NCBI RefSeq assembly: GCF_002001005.1
Contig: NZ_MUNX01000151.1
Location: forward strand, 31,247 to 95,246
Origin: Flavobacterium sp. A45
GTDB taxonomy: Bacteria; Bacteroidota; Bacteroidia; Flavobacteriales; Flavobacteriaceae
Direction: 5' to 3'
Length of the DNA: 64,000 nt
The notes under the pieces were generated by a model. The model was not told where the DNA came from and did no database searches. It saw nothing but the letters and a program-made list of their open reading frames with translations. Made by a program: the position numbers and the translations under genes. Shown here one piece after another: positions 32,041 to 40,421 of the stretch. Every line of letters starts with the position of its first letter. Position 1 is the first letter of the stretch.

Positions 32041-33843
32041 CTACTCTTCTTTATCATTCAGCTTTCGTTCCAATTCAGCTTGAAATTCTTCCATTACTGG
32101 TTTCATTGTGCTTTCAGGAATATCGGCAATTCGAATGTACATTAATCCATCGATAGCGTTATTGAATAAAGGATCAACATTAAAAGCGACCAGTTTTGCG
32201 TTTTGTTTGATGTATTTTTTAATCAATACAGGGAGTCTCAAAATCCCTGGTTCCAACTCGTCAATCAATTTATCAAATTTATTCAAATCGGCTTCAGCTT
32301 CATCAAAAATAAAGTCTTTGTCTGCATCTTTTAGTTTGACCTTGAATTCTTTCTTTGGGTGAACGTATTGTGCAATGTAAGGATCATAATAGTGTGATTT
32401 CATAAACTCAATCATCAATGATTTCGAAAAATCCGAAAATTGATTACTGATACTTACGCCTCCCAATAAATATTTATGTTCTGGATAATGTAAAGTTGTG
32501 TGTATAATTCCTCTCCATAATAAGAATAACGGCATTGGTTTTTGCTGATATTCTTTAATGATAAAAGCCCTGCCCATATCGATAGACTTGCTCATCATGT
32601 CATGAAGTTCAGGCTCAAAACGGAACAGTCCGTTGAGATAAAAACCTTCAATGCCATATTTAGGAAAAATCTGCGATCCAAGTCCCATGCGGTAAGCCCC
32701 GGCAATTTGCTTGGTATCATCATCCCACAAAAAGAGGTGGCGGTAATATTTATCGTATTTGTCGATGTCAATAGACTCATTAGTTCCTTCGCCTACTTCT
32801 CTAAATGTGATTTCGCGCAAACGGCCTATTTCATGCAGTATATTTGGAATCTGTTTGGCCTCTGCAAAAAACACTTCGTAATTTTTGCTTTGTAAAAGAC
32901 GAAGATCTGCAGTTCTCAAAGCCTCTACTTCCGTAATCATTTTTTCGGTACTGGCAGGAGTAACAATTTTTTTAGGAGGTTTTGAAGGTATCAAATTGGC
33001 CGCATTCAAAAAATTATTTTCTTTTTCAAATGGATTAGCAAGCATATAGGTTTTCTTTCTCAAGAATTCCGTATAATCCTCAATCGATTCATATTCGTTT
33101 TGCTCAGCTACCGAAATTGGTTTTCCAACACGAACCTTGATGATACGGTCTTTTTGAGTCAATAATTCCGAAGGCAGTTTTGCAGTTCTAAGCGTGTCAT
33201 TTATTTTCGATAAAAAATAAAATAAACGGCTGTTTTTGGCATGAAAGTAAATTGGAACAACAGGAACTTGAGCTTTTCGAATTACTTTTATAGCACCTTC
33301 TTCCCATGCTTTATCAACGACTAATTTACCGTCTTTATAAGTAGAAACTTCTCCCGCAGGGAACATTCCTAAAGGTTTTCCGTCTCTAAGATGACGAAGT
33401 GTTTCTTTGATTCCCACCACGCTTGATTTCGCATCTTTGTGATTTTCAAAAGGATTCACCGGCATGATGTAGGGCTTCATCGGGTCAATACGGTGCAGTA
33501 AAAAATTAGCTATGATTTTGAAGTTAGGCTCTCTTTCTAGCATTAATTTCAATAATAGAATACCGTCAATTCCTCCAAGTGGATGATTAGAAATAGTAAT
33601 ATAGGCACCGTCTTTTGGCAAACGTTTAAAATCCTCTTCGGGAATCTCAAATTTAATTTGAAATTCGTCCAATATGGCATTCAGGAATGGCAGTTCTTTC
33701 AAATGCTTGTTCCTGTCGTATATTTGATTTAATGTCGAAATCTTCAAAACTTTCATCAACAGCCAACCCGAGAAAGTACCAAAAACCCCGTACTTGTCTG
33801 TATTGATTGCTTTTGCAACTTCTTTTGCGGTAACTAGACCCAT
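32041..33843 (-). CDS. olsF: OlsF-type bifunctional acyltransferase for ornithine/amino-acid lipids
   Basis: The 600-residue protein joins two acyltransferase domains. The N-terminal PlsC/AGPAT-like domain (about 75-280) has SNHPLGGIDG with His87 and Asp93 (an HPLGGxDG form of the usual HxxxxD), MFPAGEVSTY (about 170, the FPEG block) and VPVVPIYFHAKNS. The C-terminal domain (about 320-520) is OlsB/hemolysin-like, with RLREITFREVGEGTN, YRHLFLWDD and IAGAYRMGLG typical of the acyl-acyl carrier protein-dependent N-acyltransferase. Known OlsF proteins, including one described in Flavobacterium johnsoniae, make ornithine lipids: the C-terminal domain N-acylates ornithine and the N-terminal domain adds the second fatty acid through O-acylation. 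It acts at the inner membrane. Confidence 0.85.
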   Translation of the reverse strand: MGLVTAKEVAKAINTDKYGVFGTFSGWLLMKVLKISTLNQIYDRNKHLKELPFLNAILDEFQIKFEIPEEDFKRLPKDGAYITISNHPLGGIDGILLLKLMLEREPNFKIIANFLLHRIDPMKPYIMPVNPFENHKDAKSSVVGIKETLRHLRDGKPLGMFPAGEVSTYKDGKLVVDKAWEEGAIKVIRKAQVPVVPIYFHAKNSRLFYFLSKINDTLRTAKLPSELLTQKDRIIKVRVGKPISVAEQNEYESIEDYTEFLRKKTYMLANPFEKENNFLNAANLIPSKPPKKIVTPASTEKMITEVEALRTADLRLLQSKNYEVFFAEAKQIPNILHEIGRLREITFREVGEGTNESIDIDKYDKYYRHLFLWDDDTKQIAGAYRMGLGSQIFPKYGIEGFYLNGLFRFEPELHDMMSKSIDMGRAFIIKEYQQKPMPLFLLWRGIIHTTLHYPEHKYLLGGVSISNQFSDFSKSLMIEFMKSHYYDPYIAQYVHPKKEFKVKLKDADKDFIFDEAEADLNKFDKLIDELEPGILRLPVLIKKYIKQNAKLVAFNVDPLFNNAIDGLMYIRIADIPESTMKPVMEEFQAELERKLNDKEE

Positions 33844-33932
33844 TTATTTTTTCTTTTTTGAGCAAGAGACAAAGATAGCAAAATACTCCATTTTTTATGC
33901 TTTTTTTTTGAATCAATCTTTACGCTTTTTAC

Positions 33933-33940
33933 TACTTTTG
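33933..33940 (+). promoter_or_regulatory. possible -7 element upstream of xth
   Basis: TACTTTTG matches TAnnTTTG, with a TTTG 22 bases earlier (slightly long spacing). The ATG of xth is about 100 bases downstream. Confidence 0.4.
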
Positions 33941-34041
33941 GATTCCATAGCAGAAAAAGAATCCAAGATTCTGACAGAAAACAGAGTAGAAGAGTATTCC
34001 TGCTGTGAATGCAATTTGGATATAAAAACTAACTTAGACAC

Positions 34042-34803
34042 ATGAAGATAATCTCATACAACGTAAACGGAATTCGAGCAGCAATTACTAAAGGATTTAT
34101 TGAATGGCTGCAGCACGCCAATCCAGATGTTATCTGTTTACAGGAAATCAAGGCAACCGAAGAGCAAATCCCCGTTGCCGATATTACTGCTGCCGGCTAT
34201 CCGTATCAATATTATTATCCAGCCACCAAAAAAGGCTATAGCGGCGTTGCCATTCTTTCAAAAATAAAACCCAATAATGTGGTGTACGGAACCGGAATCC
34301 AGCACATGGATTTTGAGGGACGAAACCTTCGTGCCGATTTTGATGACTGTTCTGTAATGAGTATGTACTTGCCTTCGGGAACTAATATTGATCGTTTGAG
34401 CCATAAGTTTATGTATATGGATGATTTTCAAAACTACATCGACGAACTCAAAGCAACCATTCCAAATCTTATCATTTGCGGAGATTATAATATCTGTCAT
34501 GAGGCAATCGATATCCATGACCCCATCAGAAACAAAAACGTTTCGGGATTTCTACCCGAAGAAAGAGCTTGGCTCGATAAATTTATGAAATCCGGTTTTG
34601 TGGACAGTTTTCGTCATTTTAACAGCGAACCGCATCAATATTCTTGGTGGAGTTACCGCGCCGGAGCTCGTGGTAATAACAAAGGTTGGCGCATCGATTA
34701 CAATTTAGTGAGCGACTCCTTAAAACATAAACTCAAAAGAGCCGTTATATTACCAGACGCCATGCATTCAGATCATTGCCCTGTTTTGGTAGAAATAGAA
34801 TAG
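34042..34803 (+). CDS. xth: exodeoxyribonuclease III
   Basis: The 253-residue Mg-dependent AP endonuclease/3' exonuclease of base excision repair. Family blocks are present in order: MKIISYNVNGIRAA (Asn8-type), ICLQEIKATEEQ (catalytic Glu34-like), IICGDYNICHEAID (Asp/Asn pair, about 150), WWSYRAGARGNNKGWRIDYNLVS (quoted in part: GWRIDYNLVS) and SDHCPVLVEIE with the catalytic Asp-His pair near the end. The length fits bacterial XthA. It is cytosolic. It stands alone between olsF (divergent) and a repeat-bearing gap. The identification is secure. Confidence 0.95.
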   Translation: MKIISYNVNGIRAAITKGFIEWLQHANPDVICLQEIKATEEQIPVADITAAGYPYQYYYPATKKGYSGVAILSKIKPNNVVYGTGIQHMDFEGRNLRADFDDCSVMSMYLPSGTNIDRLSHKFMYMDDFQNYIDELKATIPNLIICGDYNICHEAIDIHDPIRNKNVSGFLPEERAWLDKFMKSGFVDSFRHFNSEPHQYSWWSYRAGARGNNKGWRIDYNLVSDSLKHKLKRAVILPDAMHSDHCPVLVEIE

Positions 34804-34878
34804 AAAAAAGTCAATATCAAGACCAATGACAATTTCAATTAAACAGCAATTTTAAATAAAAAATGATGAAAGGTTTAA

Positions 34879-35024
34879 GGAGCTAATCCAGCTATTCGTT
34901 TCAATCTTGTTTGCAAAAATCATTTTTTGTAAGCTATTGTAGGAGCTTCCGTTGGTCGCTCTGCACTAGTAAGAAAAAATAGATTTTTCACAAACAAGGA
35001 TTTTCACTGCTATCTGGGCTAGGG
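34879..35024. repeat. dispersed intergenic repeat, family A, copy 1
   Basis: The left arm GAGCTAATCCAGCTATTCGT (34879-34898) followed by TTCAATCTT, and the right arm AAGGATTTTCACTGCTATCT (34996-35015) followed by GGGCTAGG, match the second copy at 40255-40336 in inverted orientation: AGTCCCGCTTTCCGTTACAA with TCTT, and AAGGATTTTCGCTTCTATCG with GGGCTAGA. The middle (about 85 bases) is unrelated between copies. It fills most of the 283-bp gap between xth and the OmpA-lipoprotein gene. Confidence 0.65.
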
Positions 35025-35086
35025 TATTCCGTCTTACAAGAATTTTTGACCTCAAATACCACATATAAATAGTAAAACTTAACAAA

Positions 35087-36025
35087 ATGATTAAAAAAAT
35101 TTCGATCGGACTTTTAATTATGGCACTGTCCACTTCTTGTGTTTCCAAGAAAATCTACAATGATCTTGAAAACCAATTTGCCAATTTAAAAAAGGAAAAC
35201 AGAACCATTTCAGACGAAAATGCAGCGCTGCTGGCTTCCAAAAAGCAATTGGAATCTGAGAAAGAAGCACTGAAAAAGAATTTGGATGATGTTAATGCTA
35301 ATCTGGCCAAAGTGCAAGCCGATTATGAAGCTGCCAAGAACAAAATGAAAGTTATGCAGGATTCGTATGCTGCTTTGGAGAAAAACAGCAACGAGGCATT
35401 GGAAGCCAATATGAAGAAGAATCGTGATTTATTGGCGCAATTGGACGCGAAAGCAAAAGCATTGGCACTAGAACAAGAAAAATTGAATGCAAGCAGTCAA
35501 CGTTTAAAAGAATTGGAAGATTTAATTGCTGCCAAAGAAGCCAGCATGAAAAAACTAAAAGAAACGCTTTCCAAAGCACTTAATAGTTTTGAAGGCAAAG
35601 GTTTAACTGTTGAACAAAAAAACGGAAAAGTTTATGTTTCTATGGAGAACAAACTGCTTTTCAATTCAGGAAGCTGGGCTGTAGGTTCCGAAGGAAAAAA
35701 AGCGGTTGTAGAAGTAGGTAAAGTATTGGGTGACAATCCAGATATTTCCGTATTAATAGAAGGCCACACTGATGATGATCCATATGCAGGTTCTGGACCA
35801 ATTGCTGACAACTGGGATCTTTCGACCAAAAGAGCAACTGCTATTGTTACGATTTTGGGAGAAAACAAAAAAGTAAACAAACAAAATCTTACTGCTGCTG
35901 GAAGAAGTGAATATTCACCATTAGCACCAAACAGTACAGCAGAAGGAAAATCCAAAAACCGTAGAATTGAAATTATTTTAACTCCAAGATTGGATGAAAT
36001 TTCAAAAATGTTGAATGAATTTTAG
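35087..36025 (+). CDS. OmpA-family peptidoglycan-binding lipoprotein with coiled coil
   Basis: The 312-residue protein has a lipobox (LSTSC, Cys18), a long Lys/Glu-rich coiled coil (about 25-170, heptads over NLKKENRTISDENAALLASK and onwards) and a C-terminal OmpA domain (about 190-300). That domain shows SGSWAVGSEGKKAVVEVGKVL, then ILIEGHTDDDPY, RATAIVTIL, LTAAGRSEYSP and SKNRRIEIIL (the first quoted in part: GSEGKKAVVEVGKVL). It resembles Pal and related lipoproteins that tether the outer membrane to peptidoglycan across the periplasm; the coiled coil would span the distance. Own terminator at 36068-36098. The call is secure. Confidence 0.93.
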   Translation: MIKKISIGLLIMALSTSCVSKKIYNDLENQFANLKKENRTISDENAALLASKKQLESEKEALKKNLDDVNANLAKVQADYEAAKNKMKVMQDSYAALEKNSNEALEANMKKNRDLLAQLDAKAKALALEQEKLNASSQRLKELEDLIAAKEASMKKLKETLSKALNSFEGKGLTVEQKNGKVYVSMENKLLFNSGSWAVGSEGKKAVVEVGKVLGDNPDISVLIEGHTDDDPYAGSGPIADNWDLSTKRATAIVTILGENKKVNKQNLTAAGRSEYSPLAPNSTAEGKSKNRRIEIILTPRLDEISKMLNEF

Positions 36026-36033
36026 ATGGAAGA

Positions 36034-36063
36034 TACTGAGTTGCTAAGATTCTAAGAGACTAA
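36034..36063. repeat. family B repeat unit (left arm of an inverted pair)
   Basis: ACTGAGTTGCTAAGATTCTAAGAGACTAAG is inverted relative to the unit at 36170-36205, whose complement contains GGCTAAGATTCTAAGGAGCT. The pair flanks the terminator and promoter of the two neighbouring genes. Confidence 0.65.
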
Positions 36064-36067
36064 GTTT

Positions 36068-36098
36068 AAAAGGTTCGCGTGTAAACGTTGAACCTTTT
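36068..36098 (+). terminator. rho-independent terminator after the OmpA lipoprotein gene
   Basis: AAAAGGTTC (36068-36076) pairs with GAACCTTTT (36090-36098), with inner CGT/ACG pairing and a following T run. Confidence 0.85.
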
Positions 36099-36144
36099 TT
36101 GTTAATATTAGGCAAAGCCAACCTGAAAACGAAGAACTAATTTT

Positions 36145-36152
36145 TATCTTTG
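36145..36152 (+). promoter_or_regulatory. probable -7 element for the aldo/keto reductase gene
   Basis: TATCTTTG matches TAnnTTTG. The ATG is about 58 bases downstream. No clear -33 TTG is seen. Confidence 0.4.
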
Positions 36153-36169
36153 CTTCCAAAAAAAAAATA

Positions 36170-36205
36170 CTTAGGAACTTAGCTCCTTAGAATCTTAGCC
36201 TCTTA
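36170..36205. repeat. family B repeat unit (right arm of an inverted pair)
   Basis: The unit contains ACTTAGCTCCTTAGAATCTT followed by AGCCTCTTAA. It lies in the leader of the aldo/keto reductase gene and is complementary to the unit at 36034-36063. Confidence 0.65.
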
Positions 36206-36210
36206 AATAA

Positions 36211-37248
36211 ATGAAATACACTACTTTACCGAACACCGATATAAAAGTCAGCAAAATATGCCTTGGAACGATGACTTTTGGACAGCAAAACACAGAATCC
36301 GAAGGGCATGCCCAAATGGATTATGCACTAGAGAAAGGAGTTAATTTTTTTGACACAGCCGAAATGTATTCCATTCCGAGTAGAGAAGAAACATACGGAA
36401 GCACTGAAAAAATCATTGGAACCTGGTTCAAGAAAACCGGAAAAAGAGAAGAAGTTGTTCTAGCTTCCAAAATTGCAGGACCGAATCCTAATTTTGGCTA
36501 TATGCGCGAAAAGTTGGACTTTTCACCTGCGAGTATTCAATATGCTTTAGACAATAGTTTACAGCGCCTTCAAACCGATTATTTGGATGTGTATCAATTG
36601 CATTGGCCGGAACGCAAAACCAATTGTTTTGGACAGCGTGGACTCAAAATTCAAGACGATGCTTGGGAAGATAATTTCCACGAAGTTCTTGAAACATTAG
36701 ACGGCTTAGTGAAAGTCGGTAAAATAAAGCATGTGGGAGTTTCCAATGAAAATCCTTGGGGATTGATGCGTTTTCTGGAAGAAAGCAAATACCACAATCT
36801 GACTAGAATTAAAACCATCCAAAATCCATATTCTTTATTGAATCGCCTTTTCGAAAATGCTTCTGCCGAAGTTTGTCTTCGTGAAAATGTGGGATTATTG
36901 GCGTATTCACCTTTGGCTTTTGGTGTTTTGTCAGGTAAATTTTTGACTGGTGAATCTCATCCAAATGCAAGGTTGAGCCTCTTTCCACAATATGCTAGAT
37001 ACAGCAGTGCGAATTGCACTGAAGCTACCAAATTGTACCAAGAAATAGCCCACCAACACGGATTGACATTGACGGAAATGGCATTGGCTTTTGTACAGCA
37101 GCAACGTTTTGTGACCAGTTCAATTATTGGTGCGACTACTATGGAACAGCTCAAAGAGAATATTGCTACTATTGATGTTGTTTTATCAAGCGAGATCCTA
37201 AAAGAAATAGATGCTGTTCAGGCTGTTATTCCTGATCCTGCGCCTTAA
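36211..37248 (+). CDS. aldo/keto reductase (Tas-like)
   Basis: The 345-residue NADPH-dependent TIM-barrel oxidoreductase reduces aldehydes or ketones. The N-terminus VSKICLGTMTFGQQNTE, then NFFDTAEMYSIPSREETYGSTEKI with the catalytic Asp and Tyr, VVLASKIAGPN with the catalytic Lys, and YQLHWPERKTN with the catalytic His are all present (longer segments quoted by parts: FFDTAEMYSIP). GHAQMDYALEKGV and SIIGATTMEQLKENI (NADP phosphate-binding region) complete the fold. The stretch FFDTAEMYSIPSREETYG is typical of E. coli Tas and plant/bacterial relatives. Cytosolic, transcribed alone. Confidence 0.92.
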   Translation: MKYTTLPNTDIKVSKICLGTMTFGQQNTESEGHAQMDYALEKGVNFFDTAEMYSIPSREETYGSTEKIIGTWFKKTGKREEVVLASKIAGPNPNFGYMREKLDFSPASIQYALDNSLQRLQTDYLDVYQLHWPERKTNCFGQRGLKIQDDAWEDNFHEVLETLDGLVKVGKIKHVGVSNENPWGLMRFLEESKYHNLTRIKTIQNPYSLLNRLFENASAEVCLRENVGLLAYSPLAFGVLSGKFLTGESHPNARLSLFPQYARYSSANCTEATKLYQEIAHQHGLTLTEMALAFVQQQRFVTSSIIGATTMEQLKENIATIDVVLSSEILKEIDAVQAVIPDPAP

Positions 37249-37269
37249 TCATGATGCAGAATAATTTTA

Positions 37270-37307
37270 AATACCCAGTCTGAGTTCAAAACTCTGATTG
37301 GGTTATT
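37270..37307. terminator. probable bidirectional terminator between convergent genes
   Basis: An imperfect inverted repeat (37270-37286 against 37290-37307, with three mismatches/bulges) lies between the convergent genes ending at 37248 and 37321. It ends in T-rich sequence. Confidence 0.45.
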
Positions 37308-37320
37308 TGTTTAAGATAAA

Positions 37321-38688
37321 CTATTCTACAATCAGTCTATAGGTCGAAAGATGTCCCTGTTCATTTTTGACGGTAACGATATAAAACCCTTTGGAAAAAT
37401 TATCTATTTTGACAATGTTTACATCTTTATTTTCTGTTTTTTTCTTCAATAACATTTTACCTTCCATGTCAAAAAGGGTAACTTCTGTAGGGTGATTTTT
37501 GTTCGATTTTTGAATAACAATTTCTGATTTAGCCGGATTTGGATAAATTACAAATTGGGTTTGGTCAAATGTATTGATGCCAAGTGAAGTATCAATAATT
37601 TTGAAAATACTGCCGTTATTGATGGCCGCAACATATAACTCTCCGCTGGAATCTTCTCCAAAAGTAGAAAAGTTATTTCCCGAAAAGACTTGTGAATAAG
37701 TCAGCGTGCCACTTGAGGTCATTATTCCAATTTTTGGATCACAATAATCTGTAAAAAAATATAATCCCTTGAAATTAGGATAAGCCGTTCCGTTATAGAC
37801 ATAACCACCAGTAATAGAACATGCACCAGTAGAATGGTTTATGGTTTTTAGTGGAAATTTGAGGGTAGTTTGCGAAGGGCAACCCGTAGTGTTGTATTGC
37901 ACTTCTCCTTCGTAGCAACGCCAGCCATAGTTTAATCCGGCTTGTGTGGCAGCTGTCATGTTGATTTCTTCAATGTTGTTTTGGCCAACGTCGGCAATCC
38001 ATAGATTTCCAAGTGTTTTGTCAAAGGAGAATTTCCATGGATTTCTTAGACCTATCGCCCAAATTTCATCAGCTCCTGAAATTCCTAAGTATGGATTTCC
38101 AGAAGGAATACCGTATGGTGTTCCAGAATTTACATCTATTCGAAGCATTTTTCCCAATAGGGTGTCTATGTTTTGCGCTCTGTTTTCTGGGTCTCCACTG
38201 TCGCCGCCATCGCCCATTCCAATATACAGATAGCCATCGGGGCCAAATTTTAAAGTGCCTCCTTTATGGTTTGTGTAAGGCTGTGAAATGGTTAATAGTA
38301 TAGTCCCGCTAGAAGCATCAGCTAGATTTGGATTTCCAGGGTTTACAGAATATTTGGCAATCACGGTATCTCCAGACAAGTTTATATAGTTGATAAAGAA
38401 TAATCCATTTACAGTATAATTGGGATGAAAAGCCAAGCCTAGCAAACCTTGTTCACCACTGTTAGTTATTAGCGTAGAAATAGTAAGGAAAGCATTTGGA
38501 TTAACAGACCCGTCGGAATTTAATATTTTTATAAGACCACCTTGTTCTACAATAAATAACCGACTATCACCAGCATTTGTAATTTCTACAGGTCTCGTAA
38601 AACCAGTTGCAAAAGAGTGTAGCCCGATAGTTTGTGAATAGGAAGAACTTAAACAATGGAACATGAGAAATAAAGCTGCTATTTTCAT
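37321..38688 (-). CDS. secreted PQQ-dependent sugar dehydrogenase (GSDH family) with T9SS tail
   Basis: The 455-residue protein has a Sec signal peptide and then a six-bladed GSDH/Hhip-like propeller. It shows FTRPVEITNAGDSRLFIVEQ (about 28-47), GEQGLLGLAFHPNY (typical), HKGGTLKFGPDGYLYIGMGDGG (quoted in part: HKGGTLKFGPDGYLYIG) and EIWAIGLRNPWKFSFD followed by WIADVGQNNIEEIN. These are the hallmark blocks of soluble aldose-sugar dehydrogenase-type proteins, which oxidise sugars using PQQ. The last ~75 residues are a T9SS tail (VIYPNPAKSEIVIQKS, SKGFYIVTVKNEQG). The protein should be secreted to the surface or medium. Whether PQQ is used here is inferred from the family. Confidence 0.92.
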   Translation of the reverse strand: MKIAALFLMFHCLSSSYSQTIGLHSFATGFTRPVEITNAGDSRLFIVEQGGLIKILNSDGSVNPNAFLTISTLITNSGEQGLLGLAFHPNYTVNGLFFINYINLSGDTVIAKYSVNPGNPNLADASSGTILLTISQPYTNHKGGTLKFGPDGYLYIGMGDGGDSGDPENRAQNIDTLLGKMLRIDVNSGTPYGIPSGNPYLGISGADEIWAIGLRNPWKFSFDKTLGNLWIADVGQNNIEEINMTAATQAGLNYGWRCYEGEVQYNTTGCPSQTTLKFPLKTINHSTGACSITGGYVYNGTAYPNFKGLYFFTDYCDPKIGIMTSSGTLTYSQVFSGNNFSTFGEDSSGELYVAAINNGSIFKIIDTSLGINTFDQTQFVIYPNPAKSEIVIQKSNKNHPTEVTLFDMEGKMLLKKKTENKDVNIVKIDNFSKGFYIVTVKNEQGHLSTYRLIVE

Positions 38689-38813
38689 AATCGATTGATT
38701 ATTAAAGTATGAACAAATTTACAAATAAAAACAATTATTTATGTATTTAACTTATTGTTTATTAGGTTAATAAATATTTTACAGCTAATTTTTTATCCAT
38801 TTCTTTTTTATAA

Positions 38814-38851
38814 AAAAAGGGTTCAGCTTTAATTAAAAGCAAACCCTTTTT
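38814..38851 (-). terminator. rho-independent terminator after the VWA gene
   Basis: AAAAAGGGTT (38814-38823) pairs with AACCCTTTTT (38842-38851), with an inner GCTTT/AAAGC helix. It lies 27 bases beyond the stop codon at 38878. Confidence 0.85.
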
Positions 38852-38877
38852 ACTGTTCGTCTTTAAGACACGAATTA

Positions 38878-40038
38878 TTATTTTTCGACTGTATAGCCTT
38901 TTGCTTTCGCCAAAGCGACAATAGAAGTATTTATAGCATTTCCTAAATCGTCTTGTGATTTTGTTTTTTTGGCTTCAGCATCAATATATTGTTGGCGTTT
39001 TTTGCCTAGTTCTCCAATTTCTTTCTGAATCGCTTCTCTTTCCTTGGTTTTTTTAGTTACAATAGCTTGTACTTCAGCTTCTGATTTGTTTTGAAGTTCG
39101 GCTGGCAATTCTTCTTTTTTAATTTTAGAAATGGCTTTTGAATCTTCTTTTACTCTATCAACCAGATCCCAACTTTCATTTTTATACACCGCTTTGGATT
39201 TGCTTACAGCTCGTTCAGCATAATTAGCTGATGAAACTTTTTGAGCATTCTTGTCTTGTGCTTCTTGGTTCATTTTTTTGGAAGATCCTTTTGAGCCATA
39301 GCCAATATAAGTGTTGTTTATCATTACATTGCACTTAGATATTTGATCGTCATAAGGCGTTGATACGTATTGCACCGAAAGATTAGAGTCAATGTTGAAG
39401 TATTTCCCTTTTCCATAATCGGCTCCGTCTTTCCAAAAGGTGTTAATGCCTTCCATGCTGTTTCCGCAGAAAATCGTATTCACATAAATATCATTTTTCA
39501 TCGCATCGCTTATGGCTTCTTTGTAGTTTATTCCGCCTTGGTTGAAAGCTTCGTTTCCTGCAATGTAGATAAGTTTCATATTGTCATTTGCTTTTCCCCA
39601 TTGCAATTTTTTGGTCGCATCTTGGATTACTGCACCGCAATATTCATTACCGCCGTTGGTTTTTAAAGCAAACAATTTTTCGGAAATCAAGTCCAAGTCG
39701 GAGGTAAGAGGGGTTACTTGTCGAATGTAATTCGATTGTTGCGCCAATCCGTCATTACCATATTCGTATAAAGCAATTTCGATATCGGGATTTTTACCAG
39801 AATATTTAAGCGTAGTAAGTGTGTTTACAATATTCCAGAGTCTGGATTTTGCCTGATCGATTAATCCGTCCATACTGTTGGAAGTGTCCAATAAAAGAGC
39901 AACTTGAATTTTGTTGTTTTCTGATGCTTTTGGTTTTTCGGTTTCATCGTTTTTGATTGGTTTTGCATTCGTATAATTACAGCTTGCAAAAGAGATTGTA
40001 GTTGCCAAAAGCGCCGAGATAAATAGAGTCGATTTCAT
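38878..40038 (-). CDS. VWA-domain lipoprotein
   Basis: The 386-residue protein has a lipobox (SFASC, Cys20), a short Lys/Glu-rich spacer, and a von Willebrand A domain (about 42-245). The MIDAS motif DTSNSMDG (DxSxS, about 51-58) is intact, so it can bind a divalent metal and a partner protein. GGNEYCGAVI and LIYIAGNEAFNQGG carry the remaining MIDAS region. The C-terminal 130 residues are Lys/Glu-rich and coiled-coil-like (ESEAEVQAIVTKKTKEREAIQKEI, quoted in part: VTKKTKEREAIQKEIGEL). It would sit on the periplasmic face of a membrane. The operon is a single gene with its own terminator. Confidence 0.9.
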   Translation of the reverse strand: MKSTLFISALLATTISFASCNYTNAKPIKNDETEKPKASENNKIQVALLLDTSNSMDGLIDQAKSRLWNIVNTLTTLKYSGKNPDIEIALYEYGNDGLAQQSNYIRQVTPLTSDLDLISEKLFALKTNGGNEYCGAVIQDATKKLQWGKANDNMKLIYIAGNEAFNQGGINYKEAISDAMKNDIYVNTIFCGNSMEGINTFWKDGADYGKGKYFNIDSNLSVQYVSTPYDDQISKCNVMINNTYIGYGSKGSSKKMNQEAQDKNAQKVSSANYAERAVSKSKAVYKNESWDLVDRVKEDSKAISKIKKEELPAELQNKSEAEVQAIVTKKTKEREAIQKEIGELGKKRQQYIDAEAKKTKSQDDLGNAINTSIVALAKAKGYTVEK

Positions 40039-40188
40039 GATTTTTCGTTTTTAAAGGTTGATTACAGACCAAACTTAAAAACTAAAAACACTCCTTTTTT
40101 GGACAAATTGTGAAACGGTCTTTTCACTTGGTGAAACGTGTTGTAAAAGGAGTTTAAAATACTTTACTTTACATTGAAGATTTTTTGG

Positions 40189-40414
40189 AAGTTGCTAAGA
40201 CTCTATGAGGCTAAGATTCTATGAGTTTTAGATATTAAAAAAGCAAAATCCCTTCCTCTAGCCCCGATAGAAGCGAAAATCCTTATAAGCCGGGGTTCGG
40301 CTTATAAGATTGTAACGGAAAGCGGGACTAATGCTGATAAGAATGCCAAATCTTTCTGCTCCAAATCATTATTAATAATCTTAGTAACTTAGAGACTTAG
40401 TATCTCAGAAACTT
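40189..40414. repeat. composite inverted repeat: family B arms flanking family A copy
   Basis: The left arm (40189-40231: GTTGCTAAGACTCTATGAGG onward) and the right arm (40380-40414: CTTAGTAACTTAGAGACTTA onward) are mutually inverted family B units. A family A copy (40255-40336) lies between them. The composite occupies most of the 383-bp gap between the VWA gene and the sensor kinase gene. Confidence 0.6.
40255..40336 (-). repeat. dispersed intergenic repeat, family A, copy 2, with a perfect hairpin
   Basis: Both ends match copy 1 (34879-35024) in the opposite orientation. The middle here is a perfect 11-base hairpin, CTTATAAGCCG (40282-40292) with CGGCTTATAAG (40298-40308), absent from copy 1. 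Confidence 0.65.
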
Positions 40415-40421
40415 AAAAAAA

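Noticed and set aside
40282..40308. tRNA-like GGTTCG sequence within a hairpin
   Set aside because: It is only an 11-base hairpin inside a repeat; no acceptor stem or anticodon arm is present.
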